This document shows, piece by piece, positions 23,185-34,856 of a DNA stretch of 64,000 nt. How positions within the stretch are numbered: the first letter of the stretch is position 1; the number at the start of each line of letters is the position of its first letter. The position numbers were made by a program, and so were the translations under genes. Where the stretch lies: contig NC_134035.1 in assembly GCF_964204645.1 (NCBI RefSeq), positions 6,200,501 to 6,264,500 of the forward strand, in the 5' to 3' direction. Under the pieces are notes generated by a model that worked only from the letters and a program-made list of their open reading frames with translations, was not told where the DNA came from and did not search any database. Source of the DNA: Tubulanus polymorphus. Taxonomy: Eukaryota > Nemertea > Palaeonemertea > Tubulaniformes > Tubulanidae.

Positions 23185-24009
23185 TTAAACAGACAAACAA
23201 TCTAATTTTATAACGCTAACTTAATCAATACACCTACGACCAATCATCTCAAGAGATGATTGCTCGTAGGTGATCTCGGTTATCTTATATTTTTGTTACA
23301 CAAAGACCGATGTAACTCATTATTTGAGTTTATTTCGCTGGATACAGAAATATCAAACAAATGATAAAGATTGTGTTTTCTCAGGAAAGGGAAAGTCTTC
23401 GCATCTGACGACACCGAGTACGAGAAATTTGGAACATTCCACCTATAGATTCTATGTGCCCCTGAATCCAATAAGTTGAATACTTTTGGTGGCAATGTTG
23501 GTGACATTATGTAATTTTATATATGGTGGCTGATTCTGTACATGCCAATATTTTTTCATCCTCCATGAAAACGTGGAAAAGTTTCTTTTGCGCGACAAAG
23601 ATTGTTTTTGCACGTCAAGTAGCGCGATAACTTAAGATTATTTCGTTCGAACGAAATAAACATATCTATTTTCCACCATTTCACCTCCGGTGCTCCGTAC
23701 AAAATGGCTTTGAGGATTCCGAAGATAAGGTGCTTGCATCGTCCTTGTTGGTAGTTGCGTGAACTAATCATGATCGTTTGCAGATTACATACGTCTATGT
23801 TCTTATACCAGCTTTGAAACGAAACCACGTACGTATACATAATTCATTTCAACAGGCATTTATTTTGGCATTCATTAAACATTTTGATGTTTTCACATCA
23901 CTGTTACATAAATTGATCTTTTCTATCAAGAACTGAATCTCATTCTGGTGAGTTAATGCGCTGAAAAAAGTAACCGAGATACCAATGGGGCTACTAAACT
24001 GTAGGTCAG
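23185..24009. other. spacer with a hairpin, no gene seen
   Basis: Contains a near-perfect hairpin at 23231-23272 and a partial tggtggctgattc element end near 23525. The ORFs here on either strand lack recognisable domains. Confidence 0.45.
23231..23272. repeat. 42-nt near-perfect hairpin
   Basis: cacctacga...caatcatctc is followed by aa and then gagatgattg...tcgtaggtg, giving arms of about 19 bp with small bulges. It may be the footprint of a small foldback element. Confidence 0.75.
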
Positions 24010-25636
24010 TTAGGAATAAAATTGACAATATCTGGCATAGCGTAAATGAAACAACCTCGACATTTTCTGCCTGGCTGACACGTGCTTTACTAATTGTGCT
24101 AAGGATGAATTTTTCGTAAAAGCCATTAACCGACTGAGATGGAATAACTTCCACCATCTACCGCACACTGGGAACAAAGGGTATGGCGGTGTTGGTGTTC
24201 TCAAAGGCACAACCAGTTTGGTCGAAATACTCAAATCGGACTCATTCACAACCTTTGATGTGATGCAGCTGCAGATTTGACTGAAAATCGGCTTAGATGT
24301 ATTGTGATTTATCGACCACCGCCATCTCGTGCTAATTAACTGTCCGTCGATCAATTTTTTTGTCGCGAGTTGACTGAATTCCTACAGTCTTTGTGGCATA
24401 ACTTTCATTTGGACAAACCTGCATTGCCAGATTCAAAGCAGTTCCCGGATATTCTGGACACTTTTGCACTCTCTCAGCATGTGTGTAAACCGACACATTG
24501 CGCCGGTCATATTCTCGACGTGGTTATAACGAGACGTGATGCCAAATTTCTTCAGTCGTTGAGTGTCAGTGAATTAGTATCTGATCACAACCTCGTGATC
24601 TGTGGTCTACTCGAGCCACGTACAAGGTAGCTGCAGAACATTTACACTGATTCTTTTAAAGCACGCCTTTCGGTGATTGATAATGGTATTTCCCAATTCA
24701 CTGACGTTCTGTCTCAATTTTGATCAGGAGTTATAGGCGCTGCTCTTGATCAACATGTACCGGTTAAAATCGAGTGCCTAACCTTACGTCCGTCTCGACC
24801 GTGGTTCACGGACGGAGTCCAGAATGCAAAATGTGCAAAACGTAAGGCTGAGCGTAAAAAGAAGAGGACTAGACTCCCAATTCACAAAGAACTGTTTCTA
24901 GCCGCCCAGGCATTACGATACGAATCTTAAAACGGCTAAGTATTCTCACCATTACAACGAAATCTACAATGCAGCTGGTGACCAAAAACGTCTTCAACAG
25001 AACCAGATACTTTTCAGTGGGAAGTCGTCGACATTATTTGACACGATCGATCACGGTATTCTGCTATCCGTATCAGGCAGTACTTGGGCATCGGTGTCAC
25101 CACACTGAAACGGTTTAATTCTATTTGACCAATAGGTCATTCATAGCAGTTAAGATAGATGTACGGACATCTGAACCGCACAGTTTAAAGTATGGGGTGC
25201 CACAAGGCTCGGTACTGGCCCCTTACTGTTTCTTATATATGTGCTGCCTCTTGGCAACATCATTTGGAAACATCATTAATCATTTGGGCTAGACAGACAC
25301 GTTTTTGCTGACGACAATCAGGTCTTTAAACTACTTAAATCCATCCATGTACTAAACGCTCAGATTAACAACGTTGGACATTGTCTCCTTGCGATCTACG
25401 ATTGGTACGCAGCAAATTCTCTTAAAGCCACATTGCTTTCAAGACTGAAGTGTTTCTATTGGGCACCAAACACCATCTTAAGTCCTTCGATCTTCAATCA
25501 TTAACTGCAGCTTGAGTCGGTCTAAATTTCTCAGACTCCCATCCGAAATATGGGCGTCGTGTTTGATTCTGAACTATCGATGGTACCGTTCATATATTAA
25601 GACACATATTATTATTATCATTATTATTATTATTAA
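24010..25636 (+). mobile_element. decayed CR1/jockey-like LINE (endonuclease and RT remnants)
   Basis: An endonuclease remnant (best part 24370-24630) carries HILDVVITRRD and ends with VSDHNLVICGLL, matching the SDH block of APE-type LINE endonucleases. After frame changes, an RT remnant follows: FDTIDHGILL near 25037, GVPQGSVLAP near 25195, and ADDNQVFKLLKS near 25310. Multiple stops and frameshifts make it non-functional. It ends with an (ATT)n-type tract at 25603-25634, plausible as the 3' tail. Confidence 0.82.
25603..25634. repeat. (ATT)n tract
   Basis: Short imperfect attatt run, including one atc unit, at the 3' boundary of the decayed LINE. Confidence 0.85.
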
Positions 25637-26643
25637 GGCCAGGATCGACATCAAAATCCCCATATTGACTTTTTGATCTTAAAATAGGGATTGTCCCCAT
25701 TATTTATTTATTTGGCTGGTAAATTTTGTTTGATTTTTCGATTGAGTGTCCCTTACAGACCCACCACACCTGCCGGGAGCGAAACAGGGGGTTTGATTTT
25801 GAAATCGGAAATCGAAGTACAGGTATAGATGTGTGATCGGCGGTCGAGTTAACAGAATATTTTTAAATCGAACTACATAATTGGAAATTCGGTTCCGGTT
25901 CATCCAAACAATCTTCCATTCAGTCTGAACCGGCAAGCGACTGATTGGGATGAATTTTTCTGGTTGCCTAATTTAAAACATTGAGATTCTGGAAATAGCT
26001 ATATTACAAGGTTGAAGATCATTTTGTCCATTTTTATATTTTTTTGGTCGTTTTCTACGTGTAAATAGTCCGAAAATTTATTGTGGTTTTTTCTCGGGTA
26101 GACGTTGATGTAGAAGTCCTCTAAGTTGATTGTCCCGCGTGTTGACTAGATAGGAAGAAAGCACATTTCGAAACGCAAATTTTCCAGATGAGAGTATGTC
26201 TCTGTGGTATCCGAAGTGTAGTTGTATGACATCGACGGTGCAGCTCCGATGAGGATAGGTTCTCCGTCAAGGGGTGCGCAGTTGGTACTCCACATCTGGT
26301 GCTGAATTTGCCTAAAAGTAAAAGTTTTACACTGGGAGCAGTTTTGTGTTTCTAATATACAGTGCATTAAAAAACCTTCCCGATTTTCTATTCGGTGATG
26401 AGACATCGGAAAGAGTAGATGAGTACAATTATCTTGGAATTTTGTTTAATTGGGATGGAAAATTTACAAAATCGAAAAAGCAGAGTTCCTGAAATGTTTG
26501 GATTTTTTAGAAAATTATTTCTGAATCTGAACCCTGGATTTTTATGCGCGCGGCAAAAACTGACCACCGATTTTTATTTCGCGCTCATGTCGCATCGTTT
26601 TTCTCCGTCACAGCAAATCTGAGAAAAGATTTTGGCATAAATG
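25637..26643. other. spacer with a LINE fragment
   Basis: Mostly unassigned. A 100-bp forward-strand LINE piece is listed separately. A stretch near 25740-25800 with gcgaaacagggggtttgatt is also unassigned. No gene is seen. Confidence 0.45.
26367..26475 (+). mobile_element. fragment of LINE family L-A (RT region)
   Basis: Translates to KNLPDFLFGDETSERVDEYN followed by YLGILFNWDGKF. The LINE at 27.2-28.7 kb encodes almost the same peptide on the other strand (KNLPDFLFGDETLERVDEYN). It is therefore a short inverted fragment of that family. Confidence 0.88.
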
Positions 26644-27072
26644 AAAACTAGAGATTCATACGGTTTAAATGTTGCTTAAACTGTCAAAATCCATCCAGGA
26701 ACAGATTATACATGATAAAATACGCATCACAAATAGTCTTTAAAAAGGAGAAAAAAAATGACCCAACACAACGCAATGCGGCATTACCGCTGAGCTTTAC
26801 CGGGAAGATCCGTGCTTTCGTTGGTAATAAACCATTTTACGGTTGCAGCCGCCATTTTATTTGTTTGTTTTTTTTTTCACTCATTCATATTTTATTGCTC
26901 ACAAAAAATAATTTGCATAGAGCATAAAGGGTACTTTGGTCCTGTATTGTTGGGTCATTTTTTTCTTCGTTTTAAAGACTATTTGTGATGCGTATTTTAT
27001 CATATTACATCTGCGCCTGGATGGATTTTGACAGTTTAAGCAACATTTAAACCGTATGAATCTCTAGTTTTA
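26644..27072. mobile_element. foldback element with ~120-bp inverted ends
   Basis: aaactagagattcatacggt through ggttgaa-type sequence to aatgacccaacac at the left (26645-26767) is inverted at 26949-27072. The two arms are nearly identical. About 180 bp of unique sequence lies between. No transposase is encoded. Confidence 0.88.
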
Positions 27073-27169
27073 TACATTTTTGTATAATTGCCTTAATTTG
27101 GCAAATCCAATCAGATACATATAAATCTTTTTTGTATAAGTCGTACAAAATATTATACATTACTAGCTT

Positions 27170-28670
27170 CAGCTTTGACTTGTTAGCATTCAAAATTCAT
27201 TTGTTCCAATGTTTAATCATTCTAAGTTTAATAGTAGTCGATAAAGGTAATCTGCCAGTCTCGCCATATATCATAGTATTATGGCAAAATTTCGTTACTT
27301 TTAGAACTAATCTACAAAACCTTGTGTGGACTTTTTCTAGGATATCGATATTTTCATGGCCCCATATTTCGCACCCGTATAATAAAATTGGTGCCACACA
27401 ACAGTCAAATAATTTTTAAAGTAAGCCTGGAGGAAGACTATATCTTCTGCCTTTTTGAATAATAGCAAACATTGCTCGAACAGCTTTGTCGTGAATTGCT
27501 TTTTTTCGCATTTGCAAATTTTCCATCCCAATTAAACAAAATTCCAAGATAATTGTACTCATCTACTCTTTCCAATGTCTCATCACCGAATAGAAAATCG
27601 GGAAGGTTTTTTAATCTTTGCTTCGATCTTGCGAAAATCATTATTTTCGTTTTATCAATGTTAACGAATAACTTGTTTACTTGGCAATAATCAAAGAGTA
27701 TATTTGAATTATTTTGTAATTCAGATTCTGATTCTGCAAATAAAATTGTGTCGTCTGCATATAATAATACAAATAATTTCAGTAATATCTCAATTTCTTC
27801 TTCATAAGTTCTTTTGTATACTTTACTAATAAAGCCGAGTGAGTTACAGTTGTTATCGTTGAAGGATTAATCAATATCGTAAAGGAAAATAGCGAATAAC
27901 AGGGAGGAAAGACTTTCACTCTGTCTTACTCCGATGTTTGAAGGGAAAAAATTTGAAGTATCACCTTTAAACGATACACCAAGATTTGGAATTCAAATAG
28001 AGGTTGTGCACGGTGTTAAAAAAGAGACCTTTTATACCTAAAGCCATCATCTTTTTCCATAATGAAATTCTCCATACGGAGTCAAGGGCCTTGCGGAAGT
28101 CTTGCGAAACAACAAAAAAGACGTCTACCTTGATTAAGGCATAGCTCAACAATAGACTTAGTGTGAATAGATGATCGGTAGTAGAAAACCCCGATCTAAA
28201 ACCTGCTTGATTTTCACTTAAAAGTTTATTTACATTCATAAAACATGTTAATCTATTATCAAGGATATTTGTAAAAAGTTTGCCTAAACAACTTACTAGC
28301 GTTATACGTCTATAATTATCTGTACAATTAATATTGCCTTTATTTTTTAATATTGGTTTAATAGAGGTTATAGTCCAGCTTTCTGTGATAATGCCACTCA
28401 TTAATACAATATTAAAGAGTTGAAGATCGGGAATTTCTTATCATTTCATTACAAATTAGATCCATACCGGTAGCTTTGTTGTTTTTTTAAGGAAGAAATA
28501 GCTTTATTTAATTCTATCATAGTTATTTCAGCATTAAGCATAGAGTCATCTATATCGTCTAAAAGTAGATCTGTTTCCGTATCCAAAACTTGGTCTCATA
28601 GTGAGCGTTTAGGTCAGCAAAGTGATCAAAAAAGTCATTTGATGTAAGACAAAAATTCACCCAAGCGCCA
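27170..28670 (-). mobile_element. decayed LINE family L-A, reverse transcriptase region
   Basis: On the minus strand, from 28670 downward, the reading pieces are: NNKATGMDLICNEM near 28470; then ITSIKPILKNKGNINCTDNY with RRITLVSCLGKLFTNILDNR and SENQAGFRSGFSTTDHLF (28401-27967); then a YADDTILFAESESEL region near 27750; then a region with the shared KNLPDFLFGDETLERVDEYN (27641-27438); and ILLYGCEIWGHENIDILEKV (27397-27197). Stops and frameshifts separate them. The endonuclease part is missing. Pieces of the same family are at 26367-26475 and 40430-41235. Confidence 0.88.
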
Positions 28671-30072
28671 CCTGGTGTACGATGACGGCATACTAAAAGA
28701 AATTCAACGTTGGTTGTAAGATCGCGAGTTGGTTGTATAATATTGCGAGTTGGTTGTAAGATTGCGAGTTTGTTGTATACTATTGCGAGTTGGTTGTAAG
28801 ATTGCGAGTACGTTGTTTAAATGCGATGTAGGAGTTTTTGATAGTATGGCGTTCCATAGAAACGTTCATCCGAGAATGTGCAGCGATGAAAACACACAAT
28901 CAAGTGAATTACTCGTTTAACACCGAGCGTAAAGGCAAAATCCACCGAACTCGCCCTCAAAATATACATGATATGTCACAATTTTTCCAACGAGCAAGTT
29001 CCGCGTGACGCGCATATAAACGACGAATTCAAGAAGCGATTTGTGGAGGTAATTCTTGAGGTGGGATCGGTCACTATGTGTACGCTATTTCCGATAAGTA
29101 AAGCTAGATGGACCACTAGTGATAGGTTCCGACTTTTCAGAAATGAGTACTATCCTCTATGATGAAAATTAATGTGAATGACCTGCGAACAAGAAACAAG
29201 AAAGTTGCACAGGGCAATTTGAAAATGTATTTAGTAAATTGTTTTGCAAATTATATAAATTTTGCGAATTTACAAAAATCGATCGACCTTACCGGTTATC
29301 ATGTCTCACAATCAGTTCTGCATCAGACATGTGTGTAATATCCTTACATACAAAATCAAAAATTTCGGAATGAAATGTAACATTTCGTTCGAACGAAAAG
29401 ATTGTTCCGTTTCCACGAAAAAAAACTTCACCATGTCGATACCGTATACACATTTTATAGAAAATATCTACAGTTCAACCAGTTACCAATTTTCATCGAC
29501 AAATCGACGTGTAGCAAAACGAATTTGAGTAAAAACATATGTACCGGTTAATACAATTGTATATACCAGCTTTCGAATGATACCAAGTTTGCAAATTTTG
29601 GGGGTTACCTTCAGGGTCTGAACCCCAGGTCAGTGACCCCGAAGGTCATCCATAATCAGCGCTATCATCAGATTTATTCTGAGACGAATTATTATCAGAA
29701 TCTTTCGATACTGTGTCCAAAATATCAACCAAACTCACTAGAGAGCGTCTTTAGTGCATTGGCCATTACTACTGACTTACTCATCTCCAGAGATCTGACG
29801 CACGTGACACGTGGTTTCTATACCCCCAACTACGTGCCAAATGTGTGTAATACCAAAAATACATAAATGTATCTTTGTAATATGAATATCACTTTCCTAC
29901 ATTTTAGACATTGTATGCTGTCTGGTGTCGCCATCTGCTAAGAGGAAAATGAGTTAGATGATACGCTGAAATCAATATTTGACTGCGACCGATTGCTGGT
30001 TCAAGGGTTCAAAACACTAAAAAAAGTAATGATTCAAATCATGAATCTATTGTTGTTAACCTAAGGTTAGAA
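28671..30072. other. 3' flank of SLC22 copy B, duplicated near copy D
   Basis: 28850-29010 plus 29205-29280 align with 51613-51810, and the last ~60 bp before the stop of copy B align with the same place beside copy D. An insertion of about 200 bp separates the two parts here. The small ORFs inside lack a recognisable domain. Confidence 0.65.
28705..28815. repeat. ~19-bp minisatellite, gcgagttggttgtaagatt
   Basis: About five units alternate between gcgagttggttgtaagatt and a gcgagttggttgtataatat variant. Confidence 0.9.
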
Positions 30073-33008
30073 TTAACCAATTTCTTCTAGTTGATGTTCA
30101 TCGACAGTCGGGTTTAACAAGTTGTTTTTAGGTCGGTCGATATCGCTGATAGTTTGAGGCATCGGTACACCTCTAGTTTCCGGTAAGGGTAACATCAGTA
30201 AAGCGGTTACCAGTCCAATACATCCGAGAATCACGCCCGGCAACCAAGATATAGATAGAGCCTGAAACAATTCAATCGCAATGTTGAAATGTAAAACAAG
30301 TGACAGGATTGAAAATGCACGAAATAAAAACCTACCAAATAAGCGGCGAATGGTGCTGTCATCGAACCTATTCGGGCAAATGCCGATGCAATACCCACAC
30401 CGCGGTTTCTGAAAAATAGATAATAGTACAGTGTAAAAGGAAACCAATTTTCTCTTTTAAGTTATTTTAAAGGAAGAATCTCACCTGAAGTTAGTCGGAT
30501 AAAGTTCACTGGTATGGATAAAGATTATGCCAAACGCTGCTGTGCAGCAGAATTTTCCTGCAGTATTTAACGTCATAATTAACGGAACCAAATTCGTCTC
30601 TCCTAGGAACACAAGTTTTACACAAGATTCTAAGACATTTTATGATAGAATTGTTTCTAGAAACTATCCTGGACATTATCCCTACCGACACTTTCAGGAC
30701 AGAACGTCGCAGCTACCAAAACTAGACCGGTTATTGCATAAAGCAACATCAAGAATACTCGTCTTCCAATACTGAAAAACATCGTACATATAAATATGTA
30801 CATTTAAATACAGTATTTGATTTTATACAGCTCTTGTACAGCTCTTATACAGCTTACAATTGTAGTACAAAGTGCATCACAATGTAACTTGGTATTTCGA
30901 TGGCAGCAGCCAAAAAATAATTAGCAAATCGACCCCCGGCCATTATCGTCGTACTCAGTGTCAACCCGTAATAAGTGAGACTTGTAAAAGACCTGCAAGA
31001 AGGAAAAAAAGATTTCAGTGAAGAAAACCAAACGCGTGCGTACCCCACTTAGCCTGAATTATTCAGAAAATGAAACACATAATCGGCCGTAAGACATAAA
31101 AGTCTTTACGTAAAAGGTATGTCTATGTTCGTAACACGAATGTGCATTGAACAATACCGATACTTACCAGATAAAAGCTTCTAGTATCGTGTATAGACGC
31201 AGTTTTGGATGTTTGAGTATGTGTAAAATTCCAATCGTTTCATTATCCGAGTCTCCACTACCCTTAGAACAGCCGACCATATTTCTAAACACTAATTTAA
31301 CTCTGTGCACAACCGACCTTTTATCTGAATTTAATGCATAATAAGAATGGTGAATAAATGCAAGGAAACTTATACTATGCAGGGGTAGGAGCAATTTTAG
31401 TTCATCTATTAATCAACTTATTCTCAATTCGTCTGACGTGATCGAGTTTTTGATTTGGAGGATACATATTACCTGTGAGTAAGATCGCCATGCTCGATGG
31501 CAACGTTGCATTTTACTATAGATTATGAAACATTTATCATAGAATTAAGATGAAAATAATTTTTTTCATATCTTATGAATGATTGAACAGTCAATTGTTC
31601 ACCTTGCTTAGCAGTTTCTGTGGTTTTTCTAATAGCAGAAATGGTGGCTGGTGAAAGCGAACGTTTGTTGAATTTCGCTGCTTTTCTCAAAATTCTGATC
31701 GCTTCTTCGGGTCTGGAATTAGCGACGAGCCACGCCACAGATTCATCGTAAAACCTTATTACAAAATAATATGATGAATATCTAAAATTTTGAATGCACA
31801 TTTTGTTATCCAAAAAATGTATTTACCAAATTCCTAGAATGGCGAAACAAGGAATGATACCCCCGACGATTTGCAGGTATTTCCAGTGAGTGAAATAGTA
31901 GCCGCAAACTCCAGTTAAAAGCATTCCAATTGTAAATGAAAGCATGTGATATGCGTTAGCGAATGAACGTTGATCGGTCGGAAACCACTCACAAACCAAA
32001 ACATAAGAGGCTATGCAGGCACCCTAAAGAAACAAGCAAACCATTTAAAGCCGGGGACGGAAAAAATTATTCTATTGTTATTCAGATCTTTTTTGTAATT
32101 TCTTTCTTATGCATGTTATATCAATTTCTTGAGTAATTCTTAACGGTCTAGGAATTGAATAATTTTTAGGCTTTAGTTCATCATCGATCATAGAAATCAT
32201 TTACTATATTGAAAAGTCCGCTAAAGAATTTCATCGTGATTAAAAATGTTTGGTTGACAAAAATGACAGGAAGGAACATCGAAACAGCGAGCATTAGAGA
32301 ACAGACTATATAGGGAATCTTCCTGCCAAAATAATCCGACCAAGGTGGCGCTACTACACTTCCGGTCAAAATACCCCCGAAATATATCGACATTGCTAGA
32401 GCGTTCATGTGACTGGATTCACAAACCCACGAAAACTGAAAATAGATAAAATAATTTTATCATTTTTCTTTTGATTGGATCATTGCGATTTCTGCAGAAT
32501 GACTGACTGACCTGTTCGGTAAGAGTGTAATAACCATGTGACCGGTAATAGTAACCGTTTTGACAGACGACTGTGGTATTATCTGTAATTGACTTGAATT
32601 GTCGACACTGATCGAGTTTAATTTCTCCATCCTCACTAGTTGTATACGGTATCGACTGGTTCACTGTTTGGTTTACCGTAGGCAGTTTACAATGATGTTC
32701 CGGAATCCACCCTAAATTTCAAAATATGAAAGTTTTTATTATGTTATCAGTTGGTTTAATGTTAGAGTAATTTTAGTTGAAATTTATGATACATATCATG
32801 CAATGAGGTTCAGTGCTAAAGATTTCATGAAAGTCTACTTTTAGGGCCTACTTTTCGGAATACATATAATAAGATATTGTTTACCTTGAAATATCAGATC
32901 TAGTGTAGATATTGCCCACGATAAAGCCGTTATTTCGATAATGATTAATTGAAAAATCTGATATTTTCCATATCTCCCTAAATCCTTCAAAGCGGTTTCA
33001 ACTTCCAT
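30073..33008 (-). CDS. SLC22-family organic ion transporter, tandem copy B (11 exons)
   Basis: Complete and compact member of the array, predicted 553 aa with 12 TM segments. Exons in transcript order: 32885-33008, 32512-32711, 32205-32435, 31827-32023, 31603-31754, 31168-31324, 30858-30992, 30686-30771, 30485-30602, 30336-30408, 30073-30261. The start is MEVETALKDLGRYGKYQIFQ. The large first extracellular loop begins GWIPEHHCKLPT and has conserved Cys and several N-glycosylation sites. Loop 2-3 has PPWSDYFGRKIPY. Exon 5 encodes FYDESVAWLVANSRPEEA and carries two extra codons at its 3' end compared with the other copies. The C-terminal signature is PETRGVPMPQTISDIDRPKN. All splice sites are GT/AG. 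Substrate unknown; organic cations or carnitine-type compounds would fit the family. Confidence 0.92.
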
Positions 33009-33959
33009 CGTGTAGCAAAAGACGTGTACTGAAAAACGAAACTATTTTGAACCGATACATTATTATACTATACTTTACTGTCGATAGACTTGTAAACTAC
33101 GTAAATAAAATGTAAAAAAATCTTTTGATTTATACTTCTCTTTATATCTAAGGTTTGATTGACAGCATTTTACTGTTTACGGTAATGGTAACTAAGGATT
33201 TTTTTAAAAGAATTTCTATGGTTAAATGAACTCGCTATTTTGGTTACTCCTTGAGTCCGTAGCGAATGTAGAATACGTCAGCTTTTCATCATTGAAGTAG
33301 CAAGTTCTGCGTCGCTCTTTCCTTCGTTGGGTTTGCTATTCCAAGGTAATAATTACATGCATCGAATATCTTTCCATTAAGACTCCTTCATTTAAATTTC
33401 TTGGATAGCATAATCGTGACATACTTTTCGAGAAAAGTGGTAATTTTCACGCCAATTCTTTGTGACGGAGAAATCTACCGGCAATGATGTTTCGCCGTTG
33501 GCAGCAAATTCTGTTGATTTATTTTGATGATTATCATGGTACAAATATAAAAACATAATTTGTTACATAAATTATACATATAATATATGACAATCATCAG
33601 GACCTCGGAAATCATTTTATGATTGTCAGGCCGAGGCTCTGGAGCAGATCACAAATGCAATTTTACCACCAAATCCAATTATGAAAAAAGAAGATTGAGA
33701 ATGATAGAATAATTGAAATTCAAAAAAATTATGAATTAAACCTATTTTAATCGTGATTATAATCGTAGATCCTATTGTAAAACCTAACATGGTTATTTTC
33801 ACCTTGGAGACAGTGAAAGACAACGATCAACGGGTAAGACAAGGGGAAATGCTCGAGCAAACGCAGCAGGAAACTGACCAGTTATAAAGCAGAACACTGA
33901 CAATTCTATAATCCTAGTGGTCAAAAGGCTCGCATAAAACTATAACAGCGTAGATATTT
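33009..33959. other. upstream region of SLC22 copy B
   Basis: Promoter-proximal sequence for copy B followed by a plus-strand first-exon relic. It is alignable in parts with 44780-45510, upstream of copy C. Confidence 0.55.
33265..33345 (+). pseudogene. SLC22 first-exon relic, inverted relative to the array (near copy B)
   Basis: On the plus strand the peptide CRIRQLFIIEVASSASLF is followed by PSLGLLFQ and then a donor-like GGTAAT. The same block ends the extra minus-strand first exons at 55404 and 46212. The N-terminal half has no usable ATG, so it is a broken, inverted copy of an SLC22 exon 1. Confidence 0.72.
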
Positions 33960-34431
33960 TACTAAATTTAGTCTAGATTTAGATGCACTTGAGGATCCAT
34001 GGCTCCGAGACGTAAGTGTTCAAACTCAACTCGAAGTTTCTGATAAAGATATTCAATGCGACTTAGTGCAATTTGAAAAGACTTTCTGTGATGCCAGTTC
34101 TCAGTGCACGATTGAAAATACAGATTTAAACGTTTTGTCGCCGTTGGAAACTTCAGATTCGCAAACAGCTAAAAAGGAAAATTTTATTCGAAATATGATC
34201 TCAGAAAATAACCGGCTAAAATTCGAAAACCAAGAGCTCGAAAAGAAATATACTGGAATGTGCGTTCGTATTCCTGCGCTCGAACAACAAGTTTATCGGT
34301 CAATGCAGATCATGAGCAGTTTGAATATCTGTCCCAACAGTACAGACTCTGGGACAGCGCGCCTCCCGTCTGATATTGTCAGAAAATCAAAGAAAAGGCA
34401 CTCAAACGGCTATAGAAAAAAATGTATTTAG
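33960..34431 (+). pseudogene. unidentified coiled-coil ORF fragment, possibly transposon-derived
   Basis: An open frame of about 150 codons runs on from upstream of the ATG at 34066 (peptide DLDALEDPWLRDVSVQTQLE, then DIQCDL). The middle part, ENFIRNMISENNRLKFENQE followed by LEKKY, should form a coiled coil. The C-terminus is basic (KSKKRHSNGYRKK). Repeated VQT/SSQC/IQC motifs with a coiled coil occur in some transposon-encoded proteins that pair a THAP or HTH domain with a DDE domain, but I see no catalytic domain. I do not recognise the protein. Confidence 0.35.
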
Positions 34432-34856
34432 TGGGTTTCTTGTGTTTTGCTCACGTCCGCAAGCACGATGAAATCATTTAGTACATATTTGAATTTATTT
34501 GCCAATATCATGATGTATGAAAACTAACTAATTGCTTAGTGCATGTCTGCGAGCATGATTAATGTTAATTGAGATCGAATGGAAATAGAATGACAAAGTA
34601 AGATTAGACTTGATGTATGTCACAGTAGATAAAAAGAATTATATACATATTACAGTATATGGGATTGAATAATATGAACACATGTACGCAACAGTTGCGG
34701 TATAAAATGTAAATACGTAATGATCGAATTAAAAGGATTATTCAGTGTACGTCCGCTGATTCCTTTACTGCATCGCATACGAAGAAAATAATGATTTTTC
34801 TAAAACCTAGAATAGACTATGTGTCATTTATGTAATTTAACTGTTTTTGTATTTTC
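34432..34856. other. spacer, no gene seen
   Basis: AT-rich sequence between the coiled-coil ORF and the satellite-armed foldback element. No supported feature. Confidence 0.4.

Noticed and set aside
30073-30447. 124-aa ORF as a single exon of copy B
   Set aside because: It reads through an intron. The splice sites at 30261 and 30336 restore the transporter sequence seen in the other three copies.
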